This document shows, piece after piece, positions 23,494 to 35,299 of a stretch of DNA of 64,000 nt (positions within the stretch are counted from its first letter, which is position 1; each line of letters opens with the position of its first letter). The position numbers were made by a program, and so were the translations under genes. The stretch is from Rhynchospora pubera (lineage: Eukaryota > Streptophyta > Magnoliopsida > Poales > Cyperaceae). Location: the NCBI GenBank assembly GCA_028095005.1, contig JAMFTS010000044.1, forward strand, positions 248,001-312,000. Reading direction: 5' to 3'. The notes beneath the pieces are model-generated. The model saw only the letters and a list, made by a program, of their open reading frames with translations. It searched no databases and was not told the origin of the DNA.

Positions 23494-24533
23494 ATATATA
23501 TATATATATATATATATTTAATATTTACAATGTCTGGTATTACAAAAATTATAAGAGAAAGATAACATGAGATAACAATTTATGATGGATCAGAAAATTA
23601 AGAACACCATTAAGTCGTATATGGTGGCACTAAGGAAAACAATAAAGCAACCCAATCCCTGGTGTTTAACCGTAAAGATAATACACGAACACTCTTACAA
23701 GGTGATTAATACATTATCATGCTTGAATAATACATGTTATAAAGAACTGGATTAGTAAAGAAAGAGTGATCAGTAGGTAGTCAACGATCTTAATAATTAA
23801 TTGTGCATTCGATAGAAACGCACGCTGGGGTACGACGAAGACAACGGACACAATTACTTTTGTTAGGAAGCTCCTTTCTGCAGTAGGCTTGAGTACACGT
23901 TTTTCGGCACGCATCCATAGCTTGAGGTATGGATCTTGCAAGACCAGAACCAGTCTTACCAAGAGCTTGGCACTCGAATCCGTAATACTTATCTCTACTA
24001 CTTATAAAGCACCCTTAGCAAGGTCAGCATTTTTTCACACAAAGGGGTCCAAACAATTTTGTTAGCATCATAATAAACCATTGATCAATATGGTGTACGG
24101 TTTGGATTGCTATTTTTATAAAGGAGTCGACTTTACACACAAATAAGTCAAGTTGCTGGATGGTATGCCTCTGTGATTTCGCTTCTAAAACACGCTTGTT
24201 CGATCCCTTGCTTCGTGTTTTAATTTTTTGTCAACATTTTTTTGCCCGTCTCTCTTCTCACAAAAGGAAACACGCTCCCCCTCCTCATTTTCCCCTCGCG
24301 GTATCCCTGCCTTCGCTGCTCGGAAATGGAAACAAATCTCAGAAAAGAAACCCGGTCTCACCTTCGCTGCCCCCAACTTCGCTCCGTTCCCATCTCACCT
24401 TCGCTCCCCCTCCTCACTTTCCCATCGCGGCCAGATAAGAAACATTCCACAACAAATCAAGGCTGCAGCGGCTAGGGTTAGTACATCTCATTCAAAATTT
24501 TCAATTAATTCCGAAATTTTCTTTCTTTTTCAG

Positions 24534-24599
24534 TTACGAAACTGGAGACCATGTTGGTGTATATGTAGAGAAATACATTGAGACCGTGGAGGAAGCTGA
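24534..24599 (+). pseudogene. NADPH-cytochrome P450 reductase exon fragment (copy 1)
   Basis: After a clear acceptor (TTTCTTTTTCAG) the frame reads YETGDHVGVYVEKYIETVEE then A, the FAD-domain segment of plant P450 reductases (usually YETGDHVGVYxENxxExVEEA). Similarity ends at 24599 and the following codons are unrelated. The preceding 300 bp is C-rich with a CGGCTAGGGTTAGTACAT leader-like and donor-like sequence, so the exon may sit in a chimeric transcription unit. It cannot encode a functional enzyme (about 22 codons of roughly 700). Confidence 0.8.
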
Positions 24600-24684
24600 T
24601 TTGTCATTCCATCAAGAAATTTTTGTCAGTCTTTCGTTTAGCATTCTTTTCCCTTTTATTTTTGTCATTCCATCAAGAAATTGT
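24600..24684. repeat. Short direct repeat, two units 60 bp apart
   Basis: TTTGTCATTCCATCAAGAAA occurs at 24600 and 24660 in the same orientation, directly after the P450-reductase fragment. Present also in copy 2 (about 60830-60914). Confidence 0.85.
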
Positions 24685-25657
24685 AGCAGGAATATTGTTA
24701 ATTTGTTCTAATTATCTGGATGTGGTAAAATAGTGAACTTTGAGTCCTTATAGAATTACAAATTATTTCTCAAGGTATAAAGCAAATTTCTGGTACATTG
24801 AGAACTGGGGGGTGAGCGTCAGCGTCTGGAGGAGTTTTTTTTGGTTCCCTACTGATTTGCTTCATTTACATAGTGCCTTGTGGTGTACCCATTTGCTATC
24901 TTAGCTTTAGATTCTTTCTCGCCCATTCCAGCAACCCCTCTGGTGCAAGGTATTTCATCTTCTAATTTGGACGTATTTTTTTCTAATTTTGGAATCTTTT
25001 CTCCGGCATTTCCGTTTAATTTCTCCTTATTTTTCTTCCTTGGATTTGCGTAAAAGGAGGGTTGGAAAGTGACGATAATTAATTGACAGGGGCACTCACA
25101 ATTTGAGAAAACAACTTAATTAACCTTACAATATGATCATTTAGCTCCTGTAAGTATTCATAAATCATAATTAAAGGGGAATTTACTAGATTATAATGTG
25201 GGGAATTTCATGTGTGCTATGTCAGTGAAAAAAAAAGTGATTTCCTAAAAGTCCTCCCAACCACATTTATCTAAAAAGTACTCAATTTTTCTAACATTTT
25301 AAACATTTATCTAAAACATATCTATATTTTACTGGCTTTTCAGTTTTGATGATAGAATAATCTTTTAGAAAGTACAATTGGGGTAGAAGTGACTATGAAT
25401 AACATTTTAAACACAGCTCACGTAACTGATGTGCAAAATTATAGGTACCTATTTAAAATGCAATTTGATTTTCTATTTCTTATTAAAAAGAAAATCTAAT
25501 ACTACTAATTCTTCTTAATGTGCTTATCTGTAGGATTTTTGTTTCTACATGGAATGTAGGAGGCAAATCTCCAAATAGGATTTTGAATATAGATGATTGG
25601 TTGTAATTAACGAAAATTTACTGCTAGCTGGAGACCGAAAGATATGTAAACGGGTAT

Positions 25658-25839
25658 CTAACAATATCTTTGTTATTCAATAGAAGGAAGCTAATATCTT
25701 ACAAGATTTTTACAAGCTAACTGTAAGCTCACAGATAAGGAAGTCTATTGAAAAAAATTAATTTGTGAGCTTACAGTTAGCTTGTAAAAATCTTGTAAGA
25801 TATTAGCTTCCTTCTATTGAATAACAAAGATATTGTTAG
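25658..25839. mobile_element. Perfect-arm hairpin element abutting the giant palindrome (copy 1)
   Basis: The arms 25658-25733 and 25764-25839 (76 bp each) are perfect reverse complements: they start CTAACAATATCTTTGTTATT and end AATAACAAAGATATTGTTAG. The 30-base loop is AT-rich. The absence of any arm mismatch implies a young insertion or recent hairpin formation. The right end directly touches the left terminus of the large palindrome (25840). No clear target duplication. Superfamily unknown. Confidence 0.88.
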
Positions 25840-27500
25840 TGTTGAACCCTAAAATATCGTCATAGTTACCGGACAACGATACAAGAATTTCTGAGGCTAC
25901 TATAAGCAATCGAATGAGGGGTTCATGATTAATAAATAAATTTTAAGACTAGCCTAAATATTACCCCGGATAAATCGGAAGGATACATTCGTGGATATGA
26001 CCAAGAAAAATTTCAATGTTATGCCAAACCAAGCAGTCCTAAATTCCAATGTCTATATTGGTTCTAATATTAATGTGAAAAATAAAATCATATTAATTTA
26101 GCATACAATATACTTTGGATCCATGAAAGTGCACTTTGAGATGCAAACAAAATAGTAGTATAACTTTATGTATATTTATACATAAAATGTACGACTATAC
26201 ATCAAATTGCGGCAAAGAAAAAGAATGAAAACACTGCATTAAGATTTGTGCAACAGGGATCAACCAAAGCAACTTTTTTTGCTAAAACATGTCGGCCCAT
26301 ATGCAAAAAAGAAAGGGAGAACTAAAGGCCCATTCCGATCAAAAAAAAAAGAAAGGAAGTATACGGCCCACATATCATGTCGGCCCAGCTGTTCATTTCC
26401 TTCATCTCCTCTCTTCCGACAACTTCCTCTGACAAGCACCTTGACGCAAGGAAGCAACCACCTCTCTCCCCGCATTCAATGACCAGACAGTCCCTCCCTT
26501 TATTCCCGCTGACACCAGCAACAGAGAGAGGAATCTCATTGTCTCCTCTCATCATTACGCTATACACAGGAAAGCACGGCTCTCCCTCTCACACACTTGC
26601 TGAGACATGAAGCCAGATACAGCTTAGACACCTCAATTCACCTCTCCACCATGCCATGATGTCGGGGCATTTAATTGTGAGAGGATGGAATCCCAATGCC
26701 GATGGATAAGCTCAATTCCATGCCCTGAAGTCGAGCTGAGATGGAAGAGGCTCAATCCCTTGAGACCTGAAATTTTGAGACTTGCTCAATTGATGAGAAT
26801 AAAACCCAATTGATCCAATTTCATGGTTAAGCAACAATCAGGGAGTATTAATAGAGATGTGTGATATGACAATTGAAGGAATTATGGAATAAAATCATCA
26901 GAACCATGGAACAGCCGTGTGCAAACTCAACACCAGATTTCAGAAGATGAGCGACACGTGATGGATGACAATATTTAATAAAGCATGCATATGAGAAGCC
27001 AGTAGAATAAGAGGAGAAAAAAATCATAAATTGGCCTAGCTCGGTTTGCAAATACTGATAAAAATTAGTATGAGCTGTTCTTGGGGTAAAGTCAGGCAAC
27101 TATTCCTCAAAAATGAAAAATATATATATGATGAGAGAAGCCGTAGAGTTCAAAGAAGATTTATAATTGATAAATCAAGGAGCAGTTCACATAGAAGGTA
27201 TTTGTTCTAAACTGAAACTGGAGATAATAAGCTGATTAGAAAATCGAGAGGATTAATTTCTGCAAGATAAACACTGCCTCACTAATGACAACAATAAAAG
27301 GAGATGCTGCGACAATAGAAAGGAACAAAGAGAGACTGGTACTTGATTATAAAATATTCCCCGAAGATGAATAAATTGGGCACAGTAAGGCACTGTGTAG
27401 AAGTAATGAAATACCCAAAATAGGCAGCAGGGGTAAAATTGTCCAAGCCTTTTAAGACTTGGATAATTGGTGCCATCTACAGTGATTGATCCATTCTCTC

Positions 27501-27507
27501 TATAAAT
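27501..27507 (+). promoter_or_regulatory. Candidate TATA box in left arm, facing the centre
   Basis: TATAAAT follows a pyrimidine tract (CCATTCTCTC). The equivalent spot in the right arm has TATAAAA on the minus strand (39086-39080), followed in both by the conserved CCATGCAGA. Two arms keeping a TATA motif at the same place suggests promoters directed inward, toward the hairpin array. No transcript evidence. Confidence 0.35.
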
Positions 27508-30425
27508 ATGATGCTAGGTGGCCATGCAGAAAAAAAAGACCAGTGATACAACGAGAATCACACCCACACCCCCAGCAATCAAGCTCACATCCTCAACATA
27601 CACCAGAAAGATACGAGAGAAAGATAGCAATAACAATTAGAAGAGGCATAAGTGATATACTTGCTGTGTGAGTTTAGAGAGTAATCTGTTTAAGTTAGGA
27701 TAGCTAAAAAAAAGTGTGTTAGTAGAAGCATTAGCTTCACAGTTGCAGTTGTAAGCAACTACTCGTTTTATTTCCTTGTAATCAGCTTTGGTGAAGTAAA
27801 AGGTTTATTTGTTCTCCTTGCAACTCTCTTTTTCTTTCTATATTTTATTGGTTGCACACACACATAGCAGAAATGTAAGGAATTAACAGAAAAATGTTTA
27901 TGTAAATATGTACATAAATGCATTTAGTTAACAAGGGCATCTAGCAAATAATGTAAGGAAAAACTAAAAACTTATTCTCTTTTTATATTTTGCCTTTACA
28001 TTCTACACTCATAAGAAACCCTTTGAGGAGTAAAGCCAAGGCAGGCTGTATTTGTGACTTAAGTACACACCTTTAACACTAAACAAAAATAAAAAAGTGG
28101 ACAATAAACATGAACAACAAGGACAGCAGGTCAAAAATGGACATCAGGTTTCTTTGGAGCTTCATGGAGTCACACGCACTTCACCTCACCAATGCATTAA
28201 AGGAAGAGGCAGTCACCACCACAACCTCAATCATGCCAGGAGAAGCCTTGCATTGGAGAACCTCACGTGTCAATCTGATGGAGCACTTTGCTTCAGAAGT
28301 TGCCATGCCACCTTCAGTCAGCAACATGGATGCAATCAGGACAACCATGGCTCAACCTCAGCTGAGAGCATGTTACAAGGCTGCCATGAAGAAATTGGAG
28401 GTTCATACACACTCAAGGAGATGCCAACATGCTAAGAAAGCTATTTCAATGTTCCCTGCATCACCAATAAGTTGCAACAGCAAAAGGAAGGATGACCAAT
28501 AGCATGCCATCATGGTTGATTCTAAATCTAGATGGTATCTTCAGATGGGGACTAACAAACACTAAATTGATTGTGTGTGCCCTTCAGAACACATGCCATC
28601 ATTCCCTCAATCTAATCATTATCTTCTCTGGTCAATAGAGAGTCTCAATCGCCAATTCATTTCCATGGCAGACCTAGGCCAAGGCAATTCACCATGCCGA
28701 AAGGTCTCACCTTTTCAATCGATGGTGTAAATCTCTCTCTGGATGCATAATCATGCTCTGGGGCTCGTTATTGAACTTCCATAACCATTAGACAGTCGTG
28801 TACACCAATTCCCCGCCATGACAGATTCAGGCTGAGGCGAGGCACCATGCCGGAGTGTTTCGGCAATCAAATTGAGGCCATACCAAGAGTCAGGGACCCA
28901 TCGTGAAGCTCTCTGACAAGTCACTTTGACTCAAAAATCACTAGAAATCCTTACCCACCATCACTCCTTCTCGAAACCCTAGCCGACTGGGAGAGAAATG
29001 ATTATAGCAGAGGAGCGACTCATACACCCGATAAAAAGGCCCTACCATCCTGGGAAAACTCCACGAGGATGGTCAATCTATTCCTGGAGTTTGGTAATCA
29101 CTTGACGAGCTCGAACAGACAACCATGGCGGACTGCTTCGTAGCCAGGTTGAGGAAGGAGAGATAGGGATGGAGGATTAAGTCCAGCGGTTCGTCTGAAC
29201 GCTGCTCACAGCATAACGATTAATCCATACTCACCGACAGCGGGCCCCGCACCTGAAGGGGTCAGTTATTCCACGAAACACCGGGAGTATGGAGGGTCTT
29301 ACTAAGGGGCGTCCCAAATTTTGTGATTCTCTGTGGCAGTTTAGTTGTGCTGAGTCATATCCGTGTGATAACCCGCCAGAAGCTCACTCAGTCCAATCAG
29401 AAGGAGCCATGTGTCCCTCCTTACGGCTGAGGTCGCTGACGACTCTCTCATCTTTCTACCGACGTGGACCAACCAGGACCTGCCACGTGTCACTACCACT
29501 GAAGTGGCATCGTGTTATTGATGGAAAGTTCAAAAATTCGTAGAAATTCAACTGTAACTCAGAAAAATCCAAACAAAATTTCTATTGATCCAGAAAAATA
29601 TGGAGAATACAGTCATGCCAAAACCATAACCAAAATACGAACAAAATATTTTAAACCCATATTTCAAGCTCTGGCCAATCACAAATCGCCACTTCAGCCT
29701 TATATTTATTTTAAAATCCAAAAACATTAAAAAATTCAAGAAAAATCACATGAGGTTCAGAAAAATATGAGGAAAAATCCTGGAAGCTCAGAAAAATAAG
29801 AGGAATCTACTTGGCTAATCATCACCACTAAAAAACCCTACCAAATATATTCCTACCATTATTCTCTCCTGGATATTATGGAAAAAAGCCGTTTCGGCAA
29901 AGGCTCAAAGGCTCATGATCAAATCACTGAAGGCATGGATAATATTATAAAATTCAGAAAGTCATAACGGAATACTAGCACGACCGAGTCTAGTGCTCTG
30001 TTTATGACTTGAGATAAAGCTCGTCATAACCCTAAGTGATTAAAACCACCAGACGTTCATCATCACGACGAGGGTGGATAAAAATGGAGACACTAAGTAC
30101 TGTTGCTAACAAACAAGAGTACTGGTGAAGTATCAAGCTCGATGATCTGGTTAAATTGAGACTCGCTAGCCTCAAAATGATGGATAGTGAGATCTACCAC
30201 GGTGTCACGGGACTCTATCAAGAGACCCAAAATAATATGCAAAACAAGTGAAGACCAAATCAATAATAAGACAAATTGGAAAAATTCCAAAGAGAAGGCA
30301 GATTACACCGCAAGATATTACCGGTGAAGAATATGGATCCAACCACATACGAGCAGAACTCTTTGCAGTCTGAGAAAAGCTCACAATCTTGTCCCAAGCC
30401 TGCTGAGACGATGGAAGCCACGATT

Positions 30426-30725
30426 ATCAAAGGCACCCGCTCTCTCGAGAAGGCAGGAGGTCCTATCTTGAGTGTATGCAATCTACCCGCCAGAGATAAA
30501 CGTCTGCTTACATCGCCGACACAGGCACGCAACATTATGATCCTATCAGAGATATGCAAATATTGTCATTATGGACAAATTCCACATCATCATACCCGTA
30601 CCTCGGGAAAAGATCACACTTTTATTTCAGGAGTCTACGGTTATCTAAGGCACCCGCTCTCTCAAGAAGGCAGGAGGTCCTAACTTGAGTGTTTGCAATC
30701 TAACCGCCAATGATATATCGAGGCC
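30426..30725 (+). repeat. Diverged 75-bp direct repeat pair inside left arm
   Basis: AAGGCACCCGCTCTCTCGAG followed by AAGGCAGGAGGTCCTATCTT (30429 on) recurs at about 30648 with a few changes, both ending in a TGCAATCTA(C/A)CCGCCA motif. Counterparts lie inverted at about 36000-36070 and 36220-36300 in the right arm. Confidence 0.85.
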
Positions 30726-30974
30726 AACACTGTTGCTGTAAACGACTCCCTCAGATTATATTAAAGACCTTATCCCACATCATACCACTACATCAGATGG
30801 ATCCATAATCCTTACCCAAATAATATCCTCATTCAAAAACTTTCAACATGTTCCTTAGTCACATTACTTATGCCTCAAACAGCTCAGTAATGTCGACTTG
30901 GTCTATCTTTTAAATCAACAACCAGATCTCATACAACAAAACTTACCTCTTTCGGTGCTGGAGGGAAATTACAA

Positions 30975-31321
30975 TGTTCCGGTCGGAAGCCGGACATTAC
31001 TTGAACACTCGCAAAGATTGTCGAGCGTCACCCTATTGACTTTCCTTGGCTAAATGTCAAGCATTATGTCACATTGACGCTTGATCAGGAATCAAGCGAA
31101 GCTTCAACAGCTGGTCAGAGACCGAGTGTCAGAGGAACGCTCCCATGATCGAGAACCAACTGTTTATGACGTACCGGTCGGCAGCCGGACGTTACTTGAA
31201 CGCTTAGCGTCATTTGAGTGACTTGTCTTGCCTAGATGTCAAGCATTATGTCACATTGAACGATTGGTCAGAGACTGAGCGTCAGAGGAACGCTCCTATG
31301 ATCGAGAACCAATTGTCACCC
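30975..31321 (+). repeat. Two tandem units of about 180 bp rich in short inverted repeats (left arm)
   Basis: Each unit has CCGGTCGG(A/C)AGCCGG, then ACTTGAACNCT, a CTTGnCTAnATGTCAAG hairpin, CATTATGTCACATTGA, GGTCAGAGAC and a terminal ATGATCGAGAACCAA. The first unit also has CTTGATCAGGAATCAAG. Inverted counterparts occupy about 35395-35745. Confidence 0.85.
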
Positions 31322-31410
31322 GCACCTGGGGAAGCCAAGGGGCAGCTGACTTAGGTAGCACCCGCGCGCATAAGATTTTTTGGACGCCCACAAATCGAAG
31401 GGTCTGGCGA
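31322..31410 (+). repeat. Cap repeat, proximal copy, left arm
   Basis: Contains AAGGGGCAGCTGACTTAGGT then AGCACCCGCGCGCATAAGAT and ends in a GACGCCCACAAA block. A related block, AAGGGGCAACCGACTCGGGT with GCACCCGCGCGCATAAGAT, closes the hairpin array at 32745-32840. So the array is bracketed by direct repeats. Confidence 0.85.
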
Positions 31411-31439
31411 AGGATAGTTTCAATGCTTCAGGCGAGAGC

Positions 31440-32730
31440 CGAACTGTTGAAACCTTGGATATTTCAGGTGGCAGCTGAACTATCTACTGAACGTTTGAAT
31501 AGCAATCAGGGTTCCTTGCGAGGTTTCGAGTAACACTTGGACTATCTGTATGATATCTCGGCTGGCTACCAAGTATCATCAGAGTATTCCAAAGGAGGAT
31601 CGGACCGTCTGCTCAATACCCGATTGGCGAACAAACGTCACTTCAACATCTCACTGGCATCCAGATGAAATTCGGACACTTCAGGTGGCAGCTGAACTGT
31701 CCATTGAACGACCGACTAGCAATCAGATTCCTTTCAACATTTCGAATAACAGTCAGACTATTGTTTGATACCTCGGCTGGCTACCAGGTATCACCTCAAT
31801 ACTCTGAGTGAGGATCGAATTGTTACTTATCTAATTGGCTAGTGGACGTCACTTCAACGCTTCGAAGAATAATCGAGTCATATGTCCGATAAGCTGGCTG
31901 GCTACCAGATATCACTTCAGAGTCTCAATTATGATCGAATCAGAAGGGAACATCTGACTGGCACCCAGATGTCACTTCTAAACAATTCGAATAGCAATCG
32001 GACCAATTGTTTGGTACCTTGGCTGGATACCAGGTATCACCTCAATACTTCGGATGATAATCGAATTGGCACTTAACACTTGGCTGGCAACCAAGCGTCT
32101 TCGGTTCAGGTGGCAGCTGAATCGATTCCTAGATATTTGACTTGCGACTAGATGCACTGTCGACACCTCAAGCAACAATCGGATAACATGCGGGATATCT
32201 TGGCTGGATACCAGATATCACCTCAGTATCTCGAACGATGATTGAACCGTCTACTCAATATCTGAATAGCAACCAAATGTCTCCAAAATGCTCTGGACAA
32301 CAATCGGAGCATCTGTTTGATAGTCTGGCTGGCTACCAGATGTCACCTCAGTACTTCGGATGGAGATCGGAACGTCACTTAACGTCTGATTGGCAGTCAA
32401 ATCGTTCCCCTGATACCTTGGATGAAAACCATATACCACTTCAACGCTTCAAATGGCAACTGGATCGTCTACTTGATATCATGGCTGGAAACCTTGTATC
32501 AACGCAACGCTTCAAGTGACAAGAGAACCGTTTATTGGATATCTTGGCTGGAGACCGAGTATCATCCCAAGAAAAAGAAACCGAACATTGCCAAATGTCA
32601 CTTCAACGCTTCGGGAGCAAACCGAATCGTCATTTTGAACATCGCCAAGTGTCACTTTTAACGGAAGCCACTCCGTCTATTAAACATCTTGGTCAGGTAC
32701 CAGGTGTCACTTAACGCTCTATGTCCATCG
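31440..32730 (+). repeat. Minisatellite of hairpin-forming units (left arm)
   Basis: About 20 diverged units of roughly 62 bp. Each unit has a larger near-palindrome with a conserved loop (TGGCTGG) and usually a smaller one. Examples of the large type: stem GATACCT/AGGTATC at 31767-31792, GATATCT/AGATATC at 32194-32219, ACATCTG/CAGATGT at 31950-31972, ACTTGG/CCAAGC near 32075. Small type: TTCAGGTGGCAGCTGAA (32106-32122), TTCGGATGATAATCGAA (32049-32065). Stem bases differ between units but stay paired. The frames through the array are chance frames of the repeat, not proteins. Confidence 0.88.
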
Positions 32731-32744
32731 AACGAGCGTTACCC

Positions 32745-32840
32745 AGCTTCTCGGGAAAGGTCAAGGGGCAACCGACTCGGGTCGCACCCGCGCGCATAAG
32801 ATTTTAACGCCCATAAACCCAGGGGTCCGGCATCTTTAAC
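32745..32840 (+). repeat. Cap repeat, distal copy, left arm
   Basis: AAGGTCAAGGGGCAACCGAC then TCGGGTCGCACCCGCGCGCA, ending in AACCCAGGGGTCCGGC. Direct counterpart of 31322-31410; inverted counterpart at about 33850-33945. Confidence 0.85.
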
Positions 32841-33099
32841 ATCCACAAGCCCAGGGGCCTGATGTTAACTAAAAAAAAAGAAGAAGAAAACAACCTCAAG
32901 CACCGCATCAACCAAATTTAACGATCTGATTAGGAATCATATGTCACTTTCAGACAACCTCGATAAAGATCAACAGGAAGTCTAAGAAACCCGCTTCGGG
33001 AAGTCCATGCCTTATAAAAACAAAAATGCAAACCATAAGAGCCTAAATCTTGATTCAGCGCATTACAGAGAGAACTCGGAAAACGAGAAGATTACAAGC

Positions 33100-33589
33100 T
33101 GTCTCGCACTTTTTCACGGCCCTCGGATCAACAGAGGAAAATCCGGTCTCGGATTGAGGGGCAAAAAAGAATGCGGATCAGATACCCCTCGCGAGCCTCA
33201 AGAGGCCGATACCGATACCACCCCGAAGCGCGGTAACTGTACGGTCTTGAGTTCTCACGAGGGTTTATTATTTGAAGGGGTCCTTTCTTTCCAGTAGGCG
33301 CAAGCCCCTACTGTTAATTACCTCCGACATGGTCAGGAGCACCTCTAGATCGGGAAAATCAAAGGATTGTGTGTCGTGAGCTGTTAGAGAATTGTAAATA
33401 TGCAATTAGCGGTCCTATCATGCATTTTTATTATTTTTTTTATTTTTTTTATTATTAATATTACTACTACAATGCAATATTAATATATCATATTATTATA
33501 TATTTTTTTTTTGGACTTTGGATTGCAGGGGACAGCAGTCTTTGGAGTTCTTAGCTTGCAGAGGTTTCAGTTGACTGTCGTAGCTGGAC
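33100..33589. other. Spacer (loop) of the giant palindrome
   Basis: Unpaired 490 bp between the two arms. The left half is GC-richer (GGCCCTCGGATCAACAG, CGCGAGCCTCAAGAGGCC); the right half is a T/A-rich run (33425-33515) and then TTGCAGGGGACAGCAG. No ORF longer than a fragment and no transposase motif. Confidence 0.8.
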
Positions 33590-33849
33590 GCTTGTAATCT
33601 TCTCATTTTCCGAGTTCTCTTTGTAATGTGAGGAATTAAGGTTTAGGCTCTTCTGGTATGAATTTTGTATTTATAAGGCATGGATTTCCCGAAGCGGGTT
33701 TCTTAGACTCCCTATTGATCTTTGTTGAGGTTGTCTGAAAGTGACATCTGATTCCTGATCAGATTGTTAAATTTGGTTGATGCGGTGCTTGAGGTTGTTT
33801 TCTTCTTTTTTTTTTTTGAGTGAACATCAGGCCCCTGGGCTTGTGGATG

Positions 33850-33945
33850 TTAAAGACGCCGGACCCCTGGGTTTATGGGCGTTAAAATCTTATGCGCGCG
33901 GGTGCGACCCGAGTCGGTTGCCCCTTGACCTTTCCCGGGAGGCGG
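33850..33945 (-). repeat. Cap repeat, distal copy, right arm
   Basis: Inverted counterpart of 32745-32840: GGACCCCTGGGTTTATGGGC, then AAAATCTTATGCGCGCGGGT and GCGACCCGAGTCGGTTGCCC. Confidence 0.85.
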
Positions 33946-33959
33946 GGTGACGCTCGTTC

Positions 33960-35290
33960 GATGGGCGTAGAGTGTTAAGTGACATCTGGTACCTGACCAA
34001 GACGTTCAATAGACGGAGTGGCTTCCGTTAAAAGTGACATTTGGCGATGTTCAAAGTGACGAATCGGTTTGCTCCCGAAGCGTTGAAGTGACATTTGGCA
34101 ATGTTCGGTTTCTTTTCCTTGGGGTGATACTCGATTTCCAGCCAAGATATCAAATAAACGGTTCTCTTGTCACTTGAAGCGTTGCGTTGATACATGGTTT
34201 CCAGCCATGATATCAAGTAGACGATCCAGTTGCCATTTGAAGCGTTGAAGTGGTATCTAGTTTTCGTCCAAGGTATCAGGGGAACGGTTCAACTGCCACT
34301 TGAATCGTTAAGACATCTGGTTGCCAATCAGACGTTAAGTGACGTTCCGATCTCCATTCGAAGTACTGAGGTGATATCTGGTAGCCAGCCAGAATATCAA
34401 ACAGATAATCCGATTGTTGTTCAGAGCGTTCAGGAGACATTTGGTTGCTATTCAGACATTGAGTAGACGGTTCAATCATCATTCGAGATACTGAGGTGAT
34501 ATCTGGTATCCAGCCAAGATATCCCACATGTTATCCGATTGTTGCTTGAGGTGTCGACAGTGCATCTGGTCGCAGGTCAAATATCTAGGAATCGATTCAG
34601 CTGCCAGCTGAACCGAAGACGCTTGGTTGCCAGCCAAGTGTTAAGTGCCAATTCGATTATCATTCGGAGTATTGAGGTGATACCTGGTATCCAGCCAAGG
34701 TACCAAACAATTGGTCTGATTGCTATTCGAATCGTTTAGAAGTGACATCTGGGTGCCAATCAGATGTTCCCTTCCGATTCGATCATAATTGAGACTCTGA
34801 AGTGATATCTGGTAGCCAGCCAGCTTATCGGACAGATGACTCGATTATTCTTCGAAGCGTTGAAGTGACGTCCACTCGCCAATCAGATAAATAACAATTC
34901 GATCTTCACTCAGAGTATTGAGGTGATACCTGGCAGCCAGCCGAGGTATCAAACAATAGTCTTGACTGTTATTCGAAATGTTGAAAGGAGTCCGATTGCT
35001 AGTCGGCCGTTCAATGGACAGTTCAGCTGCCACCTGAAGTGTCCGAATTTCATCTGGATGCCAGTCAGATGTTAAAGTGACGTTTGTTCGCCAATCGAGT
35101 ACTGAGCAGAAAGTTCAATCCTCCTTTGGAATACTCTCATGATACTTGGTAGCCAGCCGAGATATCATGCAGATAGTCCAAGTGTTACTCGAAACCTCGC
35201 AAGGAACCCTGATTGCTATTCAAACGTTCAGTGGATAGTTCAGCTGCCAACTGAAATATCCAAGGTTTCAACAGTTCGGCTCCCACCCGA
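33960..35290 (-). repeat. Minisatellite of hairpin-forming units (right arm)
   Basis: Inverted, diverged partner of the array at 31440-32730, with the same unit length of about 62 bp and the same loop (CCAGCCA on the plus strand). Paired stems again, for example GACGCTTGG/CCAAGTGTT near 34617-34640 and GATACCTGG with CCAAGGTACC near 34679-34705. Both arms having kept the paired state is the notable point. Confidence 0.87.
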
Positions 35291-35299
35291 AGCATTGAA

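Larger units (their letters stand above)
13744..27818 (+). repeat. Tandem (segmental) duplication, copy 1, as seen in this window
   Basis: From AATCACAATAATAATCAAGC at 13744 the sequence matches 49991 onward to the window end. The offset is 36247 at the start, 36261-36262 near 17-21 kb, 36255 near 23 kb, 36249 near 24 kb and 36230-36232 near 26 kb; small indels account for the steps. In the first 1.3 kb I compared there are three substitutions. Besides the features listed separately, 13744-16080, 18185-19130, 19815-22850 and 24690-25650 hold no gene I can support, only short frames shared by both copies. Confidence 0.97.
25840..33099 (+). mobile_element. Giant foldback element, left arm
   Basis: The arm starts TGTTGAACCCTAAAATAT and is matched, inverted, by 33590-40702 along its whole length. 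Anchors: 26640-26830 with 39665-39880; 26900-27090 with 39430-39640; 27510-27600 with 38960-39070; 27850-27960 with 38610-38720; 28100-28180 with 38330-38430; 29520-29700 with 37000-37170; 30090-30560 with 36170-36630; 30960-31330 with 35390-35770; 32740-33099 with 33590-33940. Divergence is visible everywhere, so the arms are much older than the 36-kb duplication. Frames inside are short and broken in both arms. No transposase is recognisable. Confidence 0.9.

Noticed and set aside
24160..24475. Several overlapping plus frames in the C-rich tract as a protein
   Set aside because: Multiple frames are open at once because of base composition. Better read as leader sequence of the fragment at 24534.
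32238..32519. Open frame through the left minisatellite with a similar frame in the right arm
   Set aside because: The frames follow the repeat unit and exist in several phases. Stems, not codons, are what the units preserve. No start context or known domain.
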